Shown here one piece after another: positions 55,999 through 64,000 of a stretch of 64,000 nt of DNA (positions within the stretch are counted from its first letter, which is position 1; the number at the start of each line of letters is the position of its first letter). The notes beneath the pieces were generated by a model. It saw only the letters and a program-made list of their open reading frames with translations, was not told the DNA's origin and did not search any database. The DNA lies in assembly GCF_000340565.2 (NCBI RefSeq), contig NZ_CP007203.1, positions 4,928,613 through 4,992,612 on the forward strand. Direction: 5' to 3'. Origin of the DNA: Nodularia spumigena CCY9414. GTDB lineage: Bacteria > Cyanobacteriota > Cyanobacteriia > Cyanobacteriales > Nostocaceae. Made by a program: the position numbers and the translations under genes.

Positions 55999-57706
55999 AG
56001 AAGTAACTAAAAAAGTTTTATATTTAGGGGATGATATTAATACTGATGATATTATTCCTGCGAATCGAGCGACAACTTATGATCCTGATATTTTAAAACA
56101 ATATGCTTTAGAACATTTGATTGGAGTAGGAGAGTTATTAAAATATAATGTAATTGTCGCCGGTGAAAATTTTGGTTGTGGTTCTAGTAGAGAAATTGCG
56201 CCTGTAGCCTTGAAAGCTGCGGGAATTGAAAAGATTCAGGCGCGATCATTTGCAGAAATTTTTTATCGCAATAGTATCAATATTGGATTAAATCTAGAAA
56301 TTTTAGAGGAAAAACAAGAGAATCCTGTAGTTGAGGCGATCGCCCAAGCAGGTGGACTCATACCTTTTAATCAAATGCGTCGTCAGGGAAAAATTACCAC
56401 TCCTAAAAGTGTAACTCCCCAACGACCCATGACTTTAGTAGAAAAACTGATCGCTAAAGCTTCTGGTAATACTTATGTCCGTCCTGGAGAAGTAGTTTTT
56501 GCCCAAGTTGACTTAGCTTTATCCCATGATGCGGTAGCAGGACCTGTAGCCACAACATTTTATAAACACTACGGCAAAGAAGCAAAACTGTGGGATGCTC
56601 AACGGGTAGTTTTAGTAGCAGATCACTTTATCCAAGTGAATGACATCCGCAATGATCAAAAAGCCAATGTCATGTATCAAGAAATGATTGACTTTGCCAA
56701 AAAACAAGGATGTCATTTATTTGATATAGTTTCTCCCGGTGAAGCTGCTGGTATTTGTCACGTTTTACTACCAGAAAAAGGATTTGTACGCCCAGGAATG
56801 ATTATTGCTGGTACAGATTCCCATACCTGTACCTACGGGGCATTAGGAGCTTTTTCCGCCGGTGTGGGAACTACAGACATGGCCAATATCTATGCTATGG
56901 GGGATATGTGGATTCGTGTTCCCTCAACACTGGTATTCGAGTTATCTGGAACTCTACCCCCCCACATCAGTGCTAAGGATATTATTTTGTTTATCCTGGG
57001 ACAAATTGGTTGCGCTGGTGCTACAAGCAAAGTAATGGAATTTAGAGGGTCAATACTCGAACAAATGCCTTTTGATGAAAGATTGACTCTTGCTAATATG
57101 GCCATTGAGTGTGGTGCAATCTGTGGTTTAATCGTTCCTGATGAAACAACCCGCAATTATGTCAGAAGTCGATCTGATCAAGAATTTGAGGAACTTATAG
57201 CCGATCCTGATGCTGAATATGAAAAAGTGTATAAATTTGACATCAGTAATCTAGAACCGCAAATTGCCCGTCCTCCCAAACCGGATCAAGTAGTACCTAT
57301 TAGTCAGATAGAAGAAACCCCCATTACTAAAGCTTTTATTGGTTCTTGTACAGGAGGTAAATTATACGATTTGGCTCAGGCCGCCGAAGTTTTACAGGAT
57401 CGCCAAGTGGCAGATGGTGTCAACTTGTTTATTGTTCCTGCTTCCGTAGAAATTCGGGAAAAAGCAGAAGCATTGGGATATATGGACATTTTTGCTCAAG
57501 CAGGTGCAAAAATTCTTAAATCAGGTTGTGGTGCTTGTATCAATTCGGGAATTGGGGTTTTAAACAAAGAAGAAACAGGAGTTTATGCAACTAATCGCAA
57601 TTTTAAAGGACGCAGTGGCGATCCTACAGGTAAAAACTATTTAGCTTCTCCTAGAACTGTAGCTATCTCAGCCGTAAAAGGCAAAATCAGCCACATTCTT
57701 GATTAA
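55982..57706 (+). CDS. hphCD: Fused isopropylmalate isomerase-type enzyme HphCD
   Basis: 574 residues in one chain. Residues 1-155 are the small-subunit (LeuD) domain: [34 protein letters not shown] and [14 protein letters not shown]. Residues 165-574 are the large subunit (LeuC/aconitase) with the 4Fe-4S ligands in IGSCTGGK and [13 protein letters not shown], plus [18 protein letters not shown]. It isomerises benzylmalate-type intermediates in homophenylalanine/homotyrosine synthesis, acting before HphB. The small domain precedes the large one, opposite to the aconitase order. The ATG at 55982 lies inside the end of hphB, behind GGGGTG, suggesting translational coupling. No hphA (benzylmalate synthase) is present in the window. 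Confidence 0.88.
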   Translation: MSSINKEVTKKVLYLGDDINTDDIIPANRATTYDPDILKQYALEHLIGVGELLKYNVIVAGENFGCGSSREIAPVALKAAGIEKIQARSFAEIFYRNSINIGLNLEILEEKQENPVVEAIAQAGGLIPFNQMRRQGKITTPKSVTPQRPMTLVEKLIAKASGNTYVRPGEVVFAQVDLALSHDAVAGPVATTFYKHYGKEAKLWDAQRVVLVADHFIQVNDIRNDQKANVMYQEMIDFAKKQGCHLFDIVSPGEAAGICHVLLPEKGFVRPGMIIAGTDSHTCTYGALGAFSAGVGTTDMANIYAMGDMWIRVPSTLVFELSGTLPPHISAKDIILFILGQIGCAGATSKVMEFRGSILEQMPFDERLTLANMAIECGAICGLIVPDETTRNYVRSRSDQEFEELIADPDAEYEKVYKFDISNLEPQIARPPKPDQVVPISQIEETPITKAFIGSCTGGKLYDLAQAAEVLQDRQVADGVNLFIVPASVEIREKAEALGYMDIFAQAGAKILKSGCGACINSGIGVLNKEETGVYATNRNFKGRSGDPTGKNYLASPRTVAISAVKGKISHILD

Positions 57707-57869
57707 AAAAATATTGATTAAAAATCAAGTTGCTAAATTCAGGTTGAATAGATTAGAGGGGGTGAATTTTATCTAACTGAGTGTAAATTCTGAGATCTAT
57801 TTCTTTATCTACAATCACTCCAATTTCATACAAATAAGAAAATTGAAAACAACAATATCAAAATGTTAG

Positions 57870-58289
57870 GTGATTAAAGTGGATGAAATTGTGAAACAAC
57901 TTGCAGGTCTAGGTCTTCCGGGAAGTATTCTCTTGATTTTAGCATTCGCATCATCAGGTAGTAATGCGGCTATCGTTGCCGTGCTGACAGCAGCAGGAGG
58001 ACCATTTGGTATCCTTGGAGGTATAGGTTTACTGGGTCTGACAAAAGTTGTAGGTGATCTCATTGCCAATTATGGCATTGAAGCTATTTTCAAAGCCGTC
58101 TATTCAGAACGTGGCAAAACCGAAACTTTGCGATCGCTGTTCTACGAAATTCAAGATTTACCAATTTGCCAAGAACTAAAACTAAAATTGCAAAATCATC
58201 TAAAATCAGAAAGTAAAAAATATTTACCATCTTTAAGAACTGTAAATATATCATGCGTAAAAATAGAAAACAGCCATGCTTTAAATTAA
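57870..58289 (+). CDS. Small glycine-rich membrane protein, paralogue 1
   Basis: A 139-residue protein. A short N-terminal helix (VDEIVKQLAGLGLPGSILLI) leads to a hydrophobic Gly/Ala-rich stretch (LAFASSGSNAAIVAVLTAAG, GPFGILGGIGLLGLTKVVGD) likely to span or insert into the membrane. A soluble tail has KAVYSERGKTETLRSLFYEI. The start is uncertain: GTG 57870 or GTG 57879; the ATT at 57873 is where the paralogue has its ATG. The 5' leader TTAGGTGATTAAAG also matches that of the copy at 58597, so the gene and its leader were duplicated. The C terminus is shorter and basic compared with the acidic tail of the sister. No family was recognised. Confidence 0.7.
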   Translation: MIKVDEIVKQLAGLGLPGSILLILAFASSGSNAAIVAVLTAAGGPFGILGGIGLLGLTKVVGDLIANYGIEAIFKAVYSERGKTETLRSLFYEIQDLPICQELKLKLQNHLKSESKKYLPSLRTVNISCVKIENSHALN

Positions 58290-58596
58290 AATAAAGTGTT
58301 ATGTTATTACATATAAAAATCATATTTTAGCTTTCAATTCATCAGCGAATTGTTGGCTATAATACAAATTCTCTTTTTTAGTGTTTCCTGATCAATTATT
58401 GAATTGACGAGTTGTATATATTGAGGTTGAATAGGAAAGAGAATGTTAAAAAACTAGTTGAGTTTGCTCTCCAGAGAAATTTATCTTCTCTTAGTCTAGA
58501 TACTGCAATATCTTCTTGAACTATAGAGACTTCAATCTCATACCACCAAGCAGGTTTTCACTAACAATTAACCAACAATATTAAGGATATTAGGTT
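58290..58596. other. Spacer between the two paralogues
   Basis: AT-rich, with no gene and no strong hairpin. The last 30 bases (AACAATATTAAGGATATTAGGTT) resemble the leader before 57870, consistent with a tandem duplication. Confidence 0.45.
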
Positions 58597-59025
58597 ATGA
58601 ACATGGACGAAATCGCAAAAAAACTAGCTGGTCTAGGTCTTCCTGGCATAATTCTTGTAGTTTTAGCAGTTGCATCATCAGGTAGTAATGCTGCTATTGT
58701 GGCTGCCCTCACAGCAGCAGGAGGACCATTTGGTATCCTTGGAGGTATAGGTTTACTCGGTCTAGTAGGAGTTGTAGGAGATACAGTAGGTGCTTATGGA
58801 ATTGAAGCTATTCTCAAAGCAGTTTACTCAGAACGGACTAAAAATGAATCCGTGAGATCACTTGTTAAAGAAATCAATGATTTACCCATTTCCGACGAAC
58901 TAAAAGCCAAATTAACCACTCACGTAGAATCAGAAACTCATACAGCGACAGAAGCAGAAGTTGCGGGAGAACCAAGGACAGTGGAAATTGTAGATGAAGA
59001 TGAAGAAGTAGCAGTAGAAGCATAA
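58597..59025 (+). CDS. Small glycine-rich membrane protein, paralogue 2
   Basis: A 142-residue sister of the protein at 57870. Over the first 75 residues the two are nearly identical in pattern: MDEIAKKLAGLGLPGIILVV, ASSGSNAAIVAALTAAGGPF, GILGGIGLLGLVGVVGDTVG. The tail (AILKAVYSERTKNESVRSLV, EINDLPISDELKAKLTTHVE) is helical and ends in an acidic run (DEDEEVAVEA) that the sister lacks. The ATG at 58597 has AAGGATATTAGGTT upstream. A hairpin terminator follows at 59170, so the pair forms its own unit before the NRPS gene. No family was recognised; the Gly-zipper-like core suggests oligomerisation in membranes. Confidence 0.78.
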   Translation: MNMDEIAKKLAGLGLPGIILVVLAVASSGSNAAIVAALTAAGGPFGILGGIGLLGLVGVVGDTVGAYGIEAILKAVYSERTKNESVRSLVKEINDLPISDELKAKLTTHVESETHTATEAEVAGEPRTVEIVDEDEEVAVEA

Positions 59026-59169
59026 TTTCATGCTTAAATTTGGTGACATTCTCAAACAAATGCCACTAAATTAAGGTCTTTTTAAAATTTCTCCAAATTT
59101 CTACTTTTTTCAACTCCAGAACTACCAGGTACACATAATCTCACCAAAATCAGATAGAGATGAGATAAA

Positions 59170-59219
59170 AAATGGCCTTTGAGTCTGATTACACTAGATG
59201 AATCTCTCACAGGCCATTT
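59170..59219 (+). terminator. Hairpin terminator before the second NRPS
   Basis: The 14-base arms 59170-59183 (AAATGGCCTTTGAG) and 59206-59219 (CTCACAGGCCATTT) pair with one mismatch. It lies 145 bases after paralogue 2 and separates it from the NRPS promoter region (59220-59398), where CTTAATAAG and CTTAACTTA (59316-59333) loosely echo the 9-bp repeats. Confidence 0.6.
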
Positions 59220-59398
59220 CTATAACACCATAAAAGTTTGTCATGATTTATTCTAGAAGACCTTACCTAACAATAGATAAATTTTCCTGGAATACAACCT
59301 GAAATACAAAAATCAAGCTTAATAAGCTTAACTTAAAAAAAAAGTAAGTATTAATTATTGACCACTTTAGTAAAATTATCAATTTACATACAAAAATC

Positions 59399-62300
59399 AT
59401 GGAAGAAATGGTGATTAACTCAAATAATTCTCTGGAGAATTTGCCCGTTTTAACCGAACAGGAAAAACATCAAATATTAGTGGAATGGAATAATACCACA
59501 GTAGATTATCCTCAACATTTGTGCATACATGAATTATTTGCAGCACAAGTGGAAAAAACTCCAGATAATATTGCCGTTGTTTTTGATGGGCAGAAACTGA
59601 CTTATCAAGAGTTAAATCATCAAGCCAATAAAGTAGCTCATTATTTACAATCTTTAGGTGTAGGAACAGAAGTTTTAGTAGGAATTTGTATTGAACGTTC
59701 CCTAGAAATTATCGTTGGGTTATTAGGTATTCTTAAAGCAGGTGCAGCTTACCTACCACTAGATCCCACCTATCCCAAAGAGCGGATATCCTTCATGCTG
59801 GCAGATTCCCAAGTACAAGTGTTGTTAACCCAGCAGAAGTTTCTAGAAAGCTTTACTGAAAGTGGAGTAAAAACAGTTTGTTTGGATCAAGATTGGGAAT
59901 TAATCACTCAGCAAAATCCAGAAAATCCTACCAGCAACGTCACAGCAGAAAATCTAGCCTATGTGATTTATACATCCGGTTCTACCGGCACACCCAAGGG
60001 AGTCCCTGTACCCCATCGGGCTGTAAATCGCTTAGTATGTAATACCAATTATGTACAGTTTACAACCACTGACCGTACAGCCCAAGCTTCCAATACTTCA
60101 TTTGATGCAGCCACCTTTGAAATTTGGGGTTCTTTATTACATGGAGCTACCTTAGTCGGTGTTCCTCAAAATGTCCTGCTTTCACCCGTGGATTTTGCAG
60201 CATACATCCAAGAACAAAAAATTAACATCTTATTTTTAACCACTGCCTTATTTAATCAACTAGCTAACATTGTTCCCCAGGCATTTAAAGACCTGCGATA
60301 CTTATTATTTGGCGGTGAAGCTGTAGATCCGAAAACAGTCAGAGCAGTGCTGACACATGGCGCACCACAACAATTGTTGCACGTTTACGGACCAACAGAA
60401 AGTACAACATACTCCTGTTTTTATCCAGTAGAAAATGTACCAGAAGGAGCAACAACATTACCCATTGGTCGCCCCATATCTAATACACAAATATATATAC
60501 TAAACGAGCAACTACAACCTGTTCCCGTAGGTACTCCTGGGGAAATCTATATTGGTGGTGATGGTTTAGCACGAGGCTACCTCAACCGTCCAGAATTAAC
60601 AGCAGAAAGATTTATTTCTCATCCTTTTCATAATCCAAAATCTAAAATCCAAAATCCAAAATTGTATAAAACGGGGGATTTGGCGCGTTATTTACCAGAC
60701 GGTAATATTGAGTTTGTGGGGCGAGTTGATAACCAAGTCAAAATTCGCGGTTTCCGTATTGAACTAGGAGAAGTTGAGGCGGCTTTAAGTCAACACCCGG
60801 ATATACAACAAGCAGTAGTAATTGTTCGTGAAGATATCCCTGGTGATAAACGGTTGGTTGCTTATGTTGTACCTGATCAAAAAGCAGTAACCGCCACAAC
60901 CTTCAAAAGCTTTCTAGAAGACAAGCTACCTGCTTACATGGTGCCAACAGCTTGGATGCTGCTGGACTTCTTACCCTTGACCCCCAATGGTAAAGTTGAT
61001 CGTCGTAGTCTGCCCGCCCCCGCTCGGACACGCCCCGATTTAGAAGAAGCTTTTGTTGCACCCCGTAACTCCATTGAAGAACAGTTAGCGACTCTCTGGA
61101 CTGAGTTATTAGGACTGGATGTAGTGGGAGTCAATGATAACTTTTTTTGTTTGGGTGGTCACTCCCTGATTGTGACGCAAATGATTTCTCGCGCGCGGGA
61201 AATGTTCGGGGTAAATATATCTTTTGCTCAAGTATTTGCTAACCCCACCATAGCTGCTGTAGCTGAACTCATTGCCCAAGGTGGTGAAGAAACCCAATGG
61301 GAACGCCCCACCATTCAACACATTGCCCATGAAGGACTTGTACCAGTTTCCTTTTCCCAAGAGCGGATTTACTTTGTCCATAAATTAGCACCAGAAAATA
61401 GCGCCTACCAATTCCAGGCCACAATGGACATTAGAGGCAAACTGGATTTTGAAGCTCTACAAGGTTCTCTAGATGAGATTGTCAGGCGGCATGAAATCTT
61501 CCGTACAACTTATCAAGAGGTGAATGGTAGGCTGTATCAAGTAATTCACCCACATCCAGGAGCCGCTTTGAGAGTCGTTGACCTGCGGGACATTCCTGAA
61601 CCGGAGCGACAAATAGAGGCACAAAAGTTAGTAGAGGCAGAACTTCTCACACACCTAGACCTAACCCAACTACCCATAGTGCAATGGGCGGTATTTCAGT
61701 TGAGCGACCAGGATTATATATTGACCCATGTTGAGCATCACATGGCGCATGATGGCTGGTCATTTAACGTCTTTTTAAGTGAGTTTGTAGCACTGTATGA
61801 AGCTTTCTGGGCGGGTAAACCTTCCCCATTATCGGAATTAAGTTACCAGTTTGCTGACTTTGCTACTTGGCAGCGTGAATGGGCGAAAACTCCAGAAGCT
61901 CAAGCGCAGTTAGTTTATTGGCAGCAAAAGTTAGCCGGGATTCCGCCGTTGTTGGAATTACCTTACGATCGCCCACGTCCCAAAGAGCAAACCTATAATG
62001 GCGAACACGCGCGCAGAGAATTGCCCGTTGATTTGTGCGAATCCCTGAGAGCTTTTAGTCATCAGCAAGGTGCAACCTTATTTATGACGATGTTGGAAGC
62101 TTTCATCATCCAGTTGCACCGTTACATTGGCCAAGATGATATTTTTATCGGTTCTGCGGTTGCCAATCGTCGGATGCACCAGATCGAAAAGATTATGGGT
62201 ATGGTTGTTAACAACTTGGTTTTACGTACCGACGTTTCAGGAAATCCCACAGTGCGGGAATTACTCGACCGGGTGCGCCAAATGACAATGGAAGCTTACG

Positions 62301-64000
62301 CTAACGAAGATGTACCCTTTGATAAAGTGGTAGAAGCGGTGAAACCGGTTCGCAACCTGAGTCATAATCCGCTATTTCAGGTGATGTTTAGTTTCCATAA
62401 CTCTGCCAAGCCTTATTTAAAATTCCCTGGCTTTGACTTCATCCTGCATGAACCAGCTAATAACAAATCTGCCAAGTTTGATCTTGATTTCTTAGTTATC
62501 CCCCGGTTTGAACAAAGCGTCCAGTACGGTGCGAAAACGGGAGCAAAAGGGATTACCCTGGATTTGGAATATAACAGTGACTTGTTTGATGCTGAAAGCA
62601 TGGCAGCGATGCTAGAGCAGTATGAACAGGTGTTAATTGAGATGGTAGCGAACCCAGAGCAAAGAATTGGCCAAATACCTCTAATTACCGCATCACAACA
62701 AAAACTATTAGGGGAATGGAATCAAACAGACAGGGAAACTACACAGAGCCAGTGTATCCATAAGTTATTTGAACTGCAAGTAGAATTAACACCGGATGCC
62801 GTAGCTGTAGAACAGGATGGTAAAAAATTAACTTACCGAGAATTGAGCGATCGCGCTAACAAAATCGCCCACTACCTACAAAGTTTTGGGCAAAGTTTAG
62901 GAGTCAAACCCGAAACCTTGGTGGGGATATGTGTTGACCGTTCCCTAGAAATGATTGCTGGTTTATTGGGTATTCTCAAAGCCGGTGGTGCTTACGTTCC
63001 CATTGATCCTGCTTATCCCCAAGAACGCATAGCGGAGATGATCGCAGATACCCAACTCGGTATTTTACTCACACAAAATAGATTCCAAGAAAAACTGGTA
63101 GGTTATAGCGGACAAACCATTTGTTTAGATACAGATTGGGCAAAAATCGCTACCCAAAGTCCAGCCAACCCGGTTAGTGACGTTCAGCTAAATCACCTGG
63201 CATACATTATCTATACCTCCGGTTCTACGGGTAAACCCAAAGGAGTAATGATAGAACATCGCTCATTGTTGAACTTTGTCACCACTGCCATTGATGAGTA
63301 TGGTATCAATGCTCAAGATCAGGTTCTGCAATTTGCCTCTGTTTGCTTCGATACATCCATAGAAGAAATCTTCCCCTGTCTTGCTGTTGGTGCAACCTTA
63401 GTATTACGCACCGAAGAAATGCTCAACTCCAGTGATGATTTTTGGCGGTGTTGTCAAAAATGGCAGTTAACGGTTTTGGACTTACCCACAGCATACTGGC
63501 ATCAGTTAGTAACAGAACTGCAACCCCAAAACTCTCCTATTCCAGCTAGTTTGAGAACTGTGATTATTGGTGGTGAAGAAGTACAACTAGAAAAAGTGCA
63601 ACATTGGCATAATTGCACGGCGCATCTTTCCCCAGCACCCCAATTATTTAACACTTACGGACCCACAGAAGCCACGGTAGTCACAACCTTAGAACGCCTC
63701 ACCCCGGAAAATACTTCTGTGAGCATTGGTAAACCCATTAGTAATGCTCAGGTTTACATTTTAGATCAATATCAGCAAACCGTACCTATAGGAGTTCCCG
63801 GAGAACTACACATTGGGGGAGCAGGACTAGCAAGAGGATATTGGCAACGTCCAGAACTCACAGCAGAGAAATTTATTGAGAACACAGAAGGGAATAGATT
63901 ATACAAAACTGGGGATTTGGTCAAATTCCGCAGAGATGGCAATTTAGAATACCTGGGACGGGTTGATAATCAGGTAAAAATTCGTGGTTTCCGCATTGAG
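59399..64000 (+). CDS. NRPS, first modules of an anabaenopeptin/namalide-type synthetase (3' end missing)
   Basis: The ATG at 59399 opens a frame that continues through the right edge (1534 codons seen). Order: short linker, A1 (about 55-500), PCP (LGGHSL, about 584), C (HHMAHDGW, about 780), A2 (from about 1150 to the cut after VKIRGFRIE). Beginning with an A domain and no C domain, it loads the first residue itself. Hand-read pockets are DAFFLGVTY for A1 (Ile/Val-like) and DTEDIGTVV for A2 (lysine-like). An exocyclic residue followed by lysine is the anabaenopeptin and namalide pattern, where the two are joined through a ureido bond; homotyrosine, supplied by hphB/hphCD, occurs later in such rings. 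Heptamers lie in A1 at 60632. Confidence 0.88.
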   Translation, partial: MEEMVINSNNSLENLPVLTEQEKHQILVEWNNTTVDYPQHLCIHELFAAQVEKTPDNIAVVFDGQKLTYQELNHQANKVAHYLQSLGVGTEVLVGICIERSLEIIVGLLGILKAGAAYLPLDPTYPKERISFMLADSQVQVLLTQQKFLESFTESGVKTVCLDQDWELITQQNPENPTSNVTAENLAYVIYTSGSTGTPKGVPVPHRAVNRLVCNTNYVQFTTTDRTAQASNTSFDAATFEIWGSLLHGATLVGVPQNVLLSPVDFAAYIQEQKINILFLTTALFNQLANIVPQAFKDLRYLLFGGEAVDPKTVRAVLTHGAPQQLLHVYGPTESTTYSCFYPVENVPEGATTLPIGRPISNTQIYILNEQLQPVPVGTPGEIYIGGDGLARGYLNRPELTAERFISHPFHNPKSKIQNPKLYKTGDLARYLPDGNIEFVGRVDNQVKIRGFRIELGEVEAALSQHPDIQQAVVIVREDIPGDKRLVAYVVPDQKAVTATTFKSFLEDKLPAYMVPTAWMLLDFLPLTPNGKVDRRSLPAPARTRPDLEEAFVAPRNSIEEQLATLWTELLGLDVVGVNDNFFCLGGHSLIVTQMISRAREMFGVNISFAQVFANPTIAAVAELIAQGGEETQWERPTIQHIAHEGLVPVSFSQERIYFVHKLAPENSAYQFQATMDIRGKLDFEALQGSLDEIVRRHEIFRTTYQEVNGRLYQVIHPHPGAALRVVDLRDIPEPERQIEAQKLVEAELLTHLDLTQLPIVQWAVFQLSDQDYILTHVEHHMAHDGWSFNVFLSEFVALYEAFWAGKPSPLSELSYQFADFATWQREWAKTPEAQAQLVYWQQKLAGIPPLLELPYDRPRPKEQTYNGEHARRELPVDLCESLRAFSHQQGATLFMTMLEAFIIQLHRYIGQDDIFIGSAVANRRMHQIEKIMGMVVNNLVLRTDVSGNPTVRELLDRVRQMTMEAYANEDVPFDKVVEAVKPVRNLSHNPLFQVMFSFHNSAKPYLKFPGFDFILHEPANNKSAKFDLDFLVIPRFEQSVQYGAKTGAKGITLDLEYNSDLFDAESMAAMLEQYEQVLIEMVANPEQRIGQIPLITASQQKLLGEWNQTDRETTQSQCIHKLFELQVELTPDAVAVEQDGKKLTYRELSDRANKIAHYLQSFGQSLGVKPETLVGICVDRSLEMIAGLLGILKAGGAYVPIDPAYPQERIAEMIADTQLGILLTQNRFQEKLVGYSGQTICLDTDWAKIATQSPANPVSDVQLNHLAYIIYTSGSTGKPKGVMIEHRSLLNFVTTAIDEYGINAQDQVLQFASVCFDTSIEEIFPCLAVGATLVLRTEEMLNSSDDFWRCCQKWQLTVLDLPTAYWHQLVTELQPQNSPIPASLRTVIIGGEEVQLEKVQHWHNCTAHLSPAPQLFNTYGPTEATVVTTLERLTPENTSVSIGKPISNAQVYILDQYQQTVPIGVPGELHIGGAGLARGYWQRPELTAEKFIENTEGNRLYKTGDLVKFRRDGNLEYLGRVDNQVKIRGFRIE
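60632..60659 (+). repeat. Four AATCCAA-type heptamers inside the NRPS A1 domain
   Basis: AATCCAA, AATCTAA, AATCCAA, AATCCAA follow in exact 7-base register. In frame they encode NPKSKIQNPK, between the RGYLNRPELTAERF and YKTGDLARY motifs, a surface loop of the A domain. Confidence 0.8.

Noticed and set aside
54907-57706. Leucine biosynthesis genes leuB and leuCD
   Set aside because: Families match, but the fusion, overlap and position between homotyrosine-type NRPS loci favour hphB/hphCD; a leucine role is not excluded.

Overview
The window looks like chromosomal DNA from a filamentous, heterocyst-type cyanobacterium (Nostoc, Nodularia or Anabaena). The reasons are frequent GCGATCGC (HIP1) octamers, heptameric short tandem repeats (STRR), a light-dependent protochlorophyllide reductase, a group 1 cyanobacterial sigma factor, and two cyanobacterial-type peptide synthetase loci. 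The species is an inference; no rRNA or tRNA gene was recognised.

The left part (1-25 kb) is mostly housekeeping: sigA (cut by the left edge), a fasciclin lipoprotein, gyrB, miaA, glcD, a GH10-like hydrolase, a cell-wall amidase, dnaG, por, a pentapeptide protein, yraN, trxA and fabG. Two Uma2-type nuclease genes and several unknown proteins are interspersed. The gaps are rich in small repeats: heptamer arrays, a dispersed palindrome built on GTAGAGACGT, two miniature transposon-like elements, and gene relics concentrated at 23.3-24.7 kb.

The right part (25-64 kb) is a secondary-metabolite region. A minus-strand block from 47268 down to 25268 encodes a loading enzyme (acyl-adenylating, KR and carrier domains) interrupted by a T8 homopolymer frameshift. 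It is followed by a 4171-residue NRPS (C-A-PCP-E-C-A-PCP-C-A-PCP-reductase), a 2-oxoglutarate oxygenase, a zinc alcohol dehydrogenase, a P5C-reductase homologue and an ABC exporter. Read by hand, the A-domain pockets are DLAFTGCVT (aromatic or homotyrosine-like), DVQLIAHAV (proline-like) and DVETTGAVT (acidic pocket, probably arginine). With the 4-methylproline genes and the terminal reductase this predicts a spumigin-like linear peptide aldehyde: hydroxyphenyllactate, D-homotyrosine, (methyl)proline, argininal.

On the plus strand, hphB and a fused hphCD supply homotyrosine/homophenylalanine; no hphA is present in the window. They sit between this block and a second NRPS that starts at 59399 and runs off the right edge. 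Its A-PCP-C-A order and pockets DAFFLGVTY (Ile/Val-like) and DTEDIGTVV (lysine-like) fit an anabaenopeptin- or namalide-type synthetase. Between the two loci are a LamG-patatin lipase, an AAA-like ATPase with an HTH-like N terminus, an unrecognised 815-residue protein with three exact 54-residue repeats, and two tandem paralogous glycine-rich membrane proteins. A 9-bp repeat (CTTAACTGT type) occurs upstream of both the loading-enzyme gene and hphB, suggesting common control. Repeat sequences also lie in frame inside both NRPS genes.
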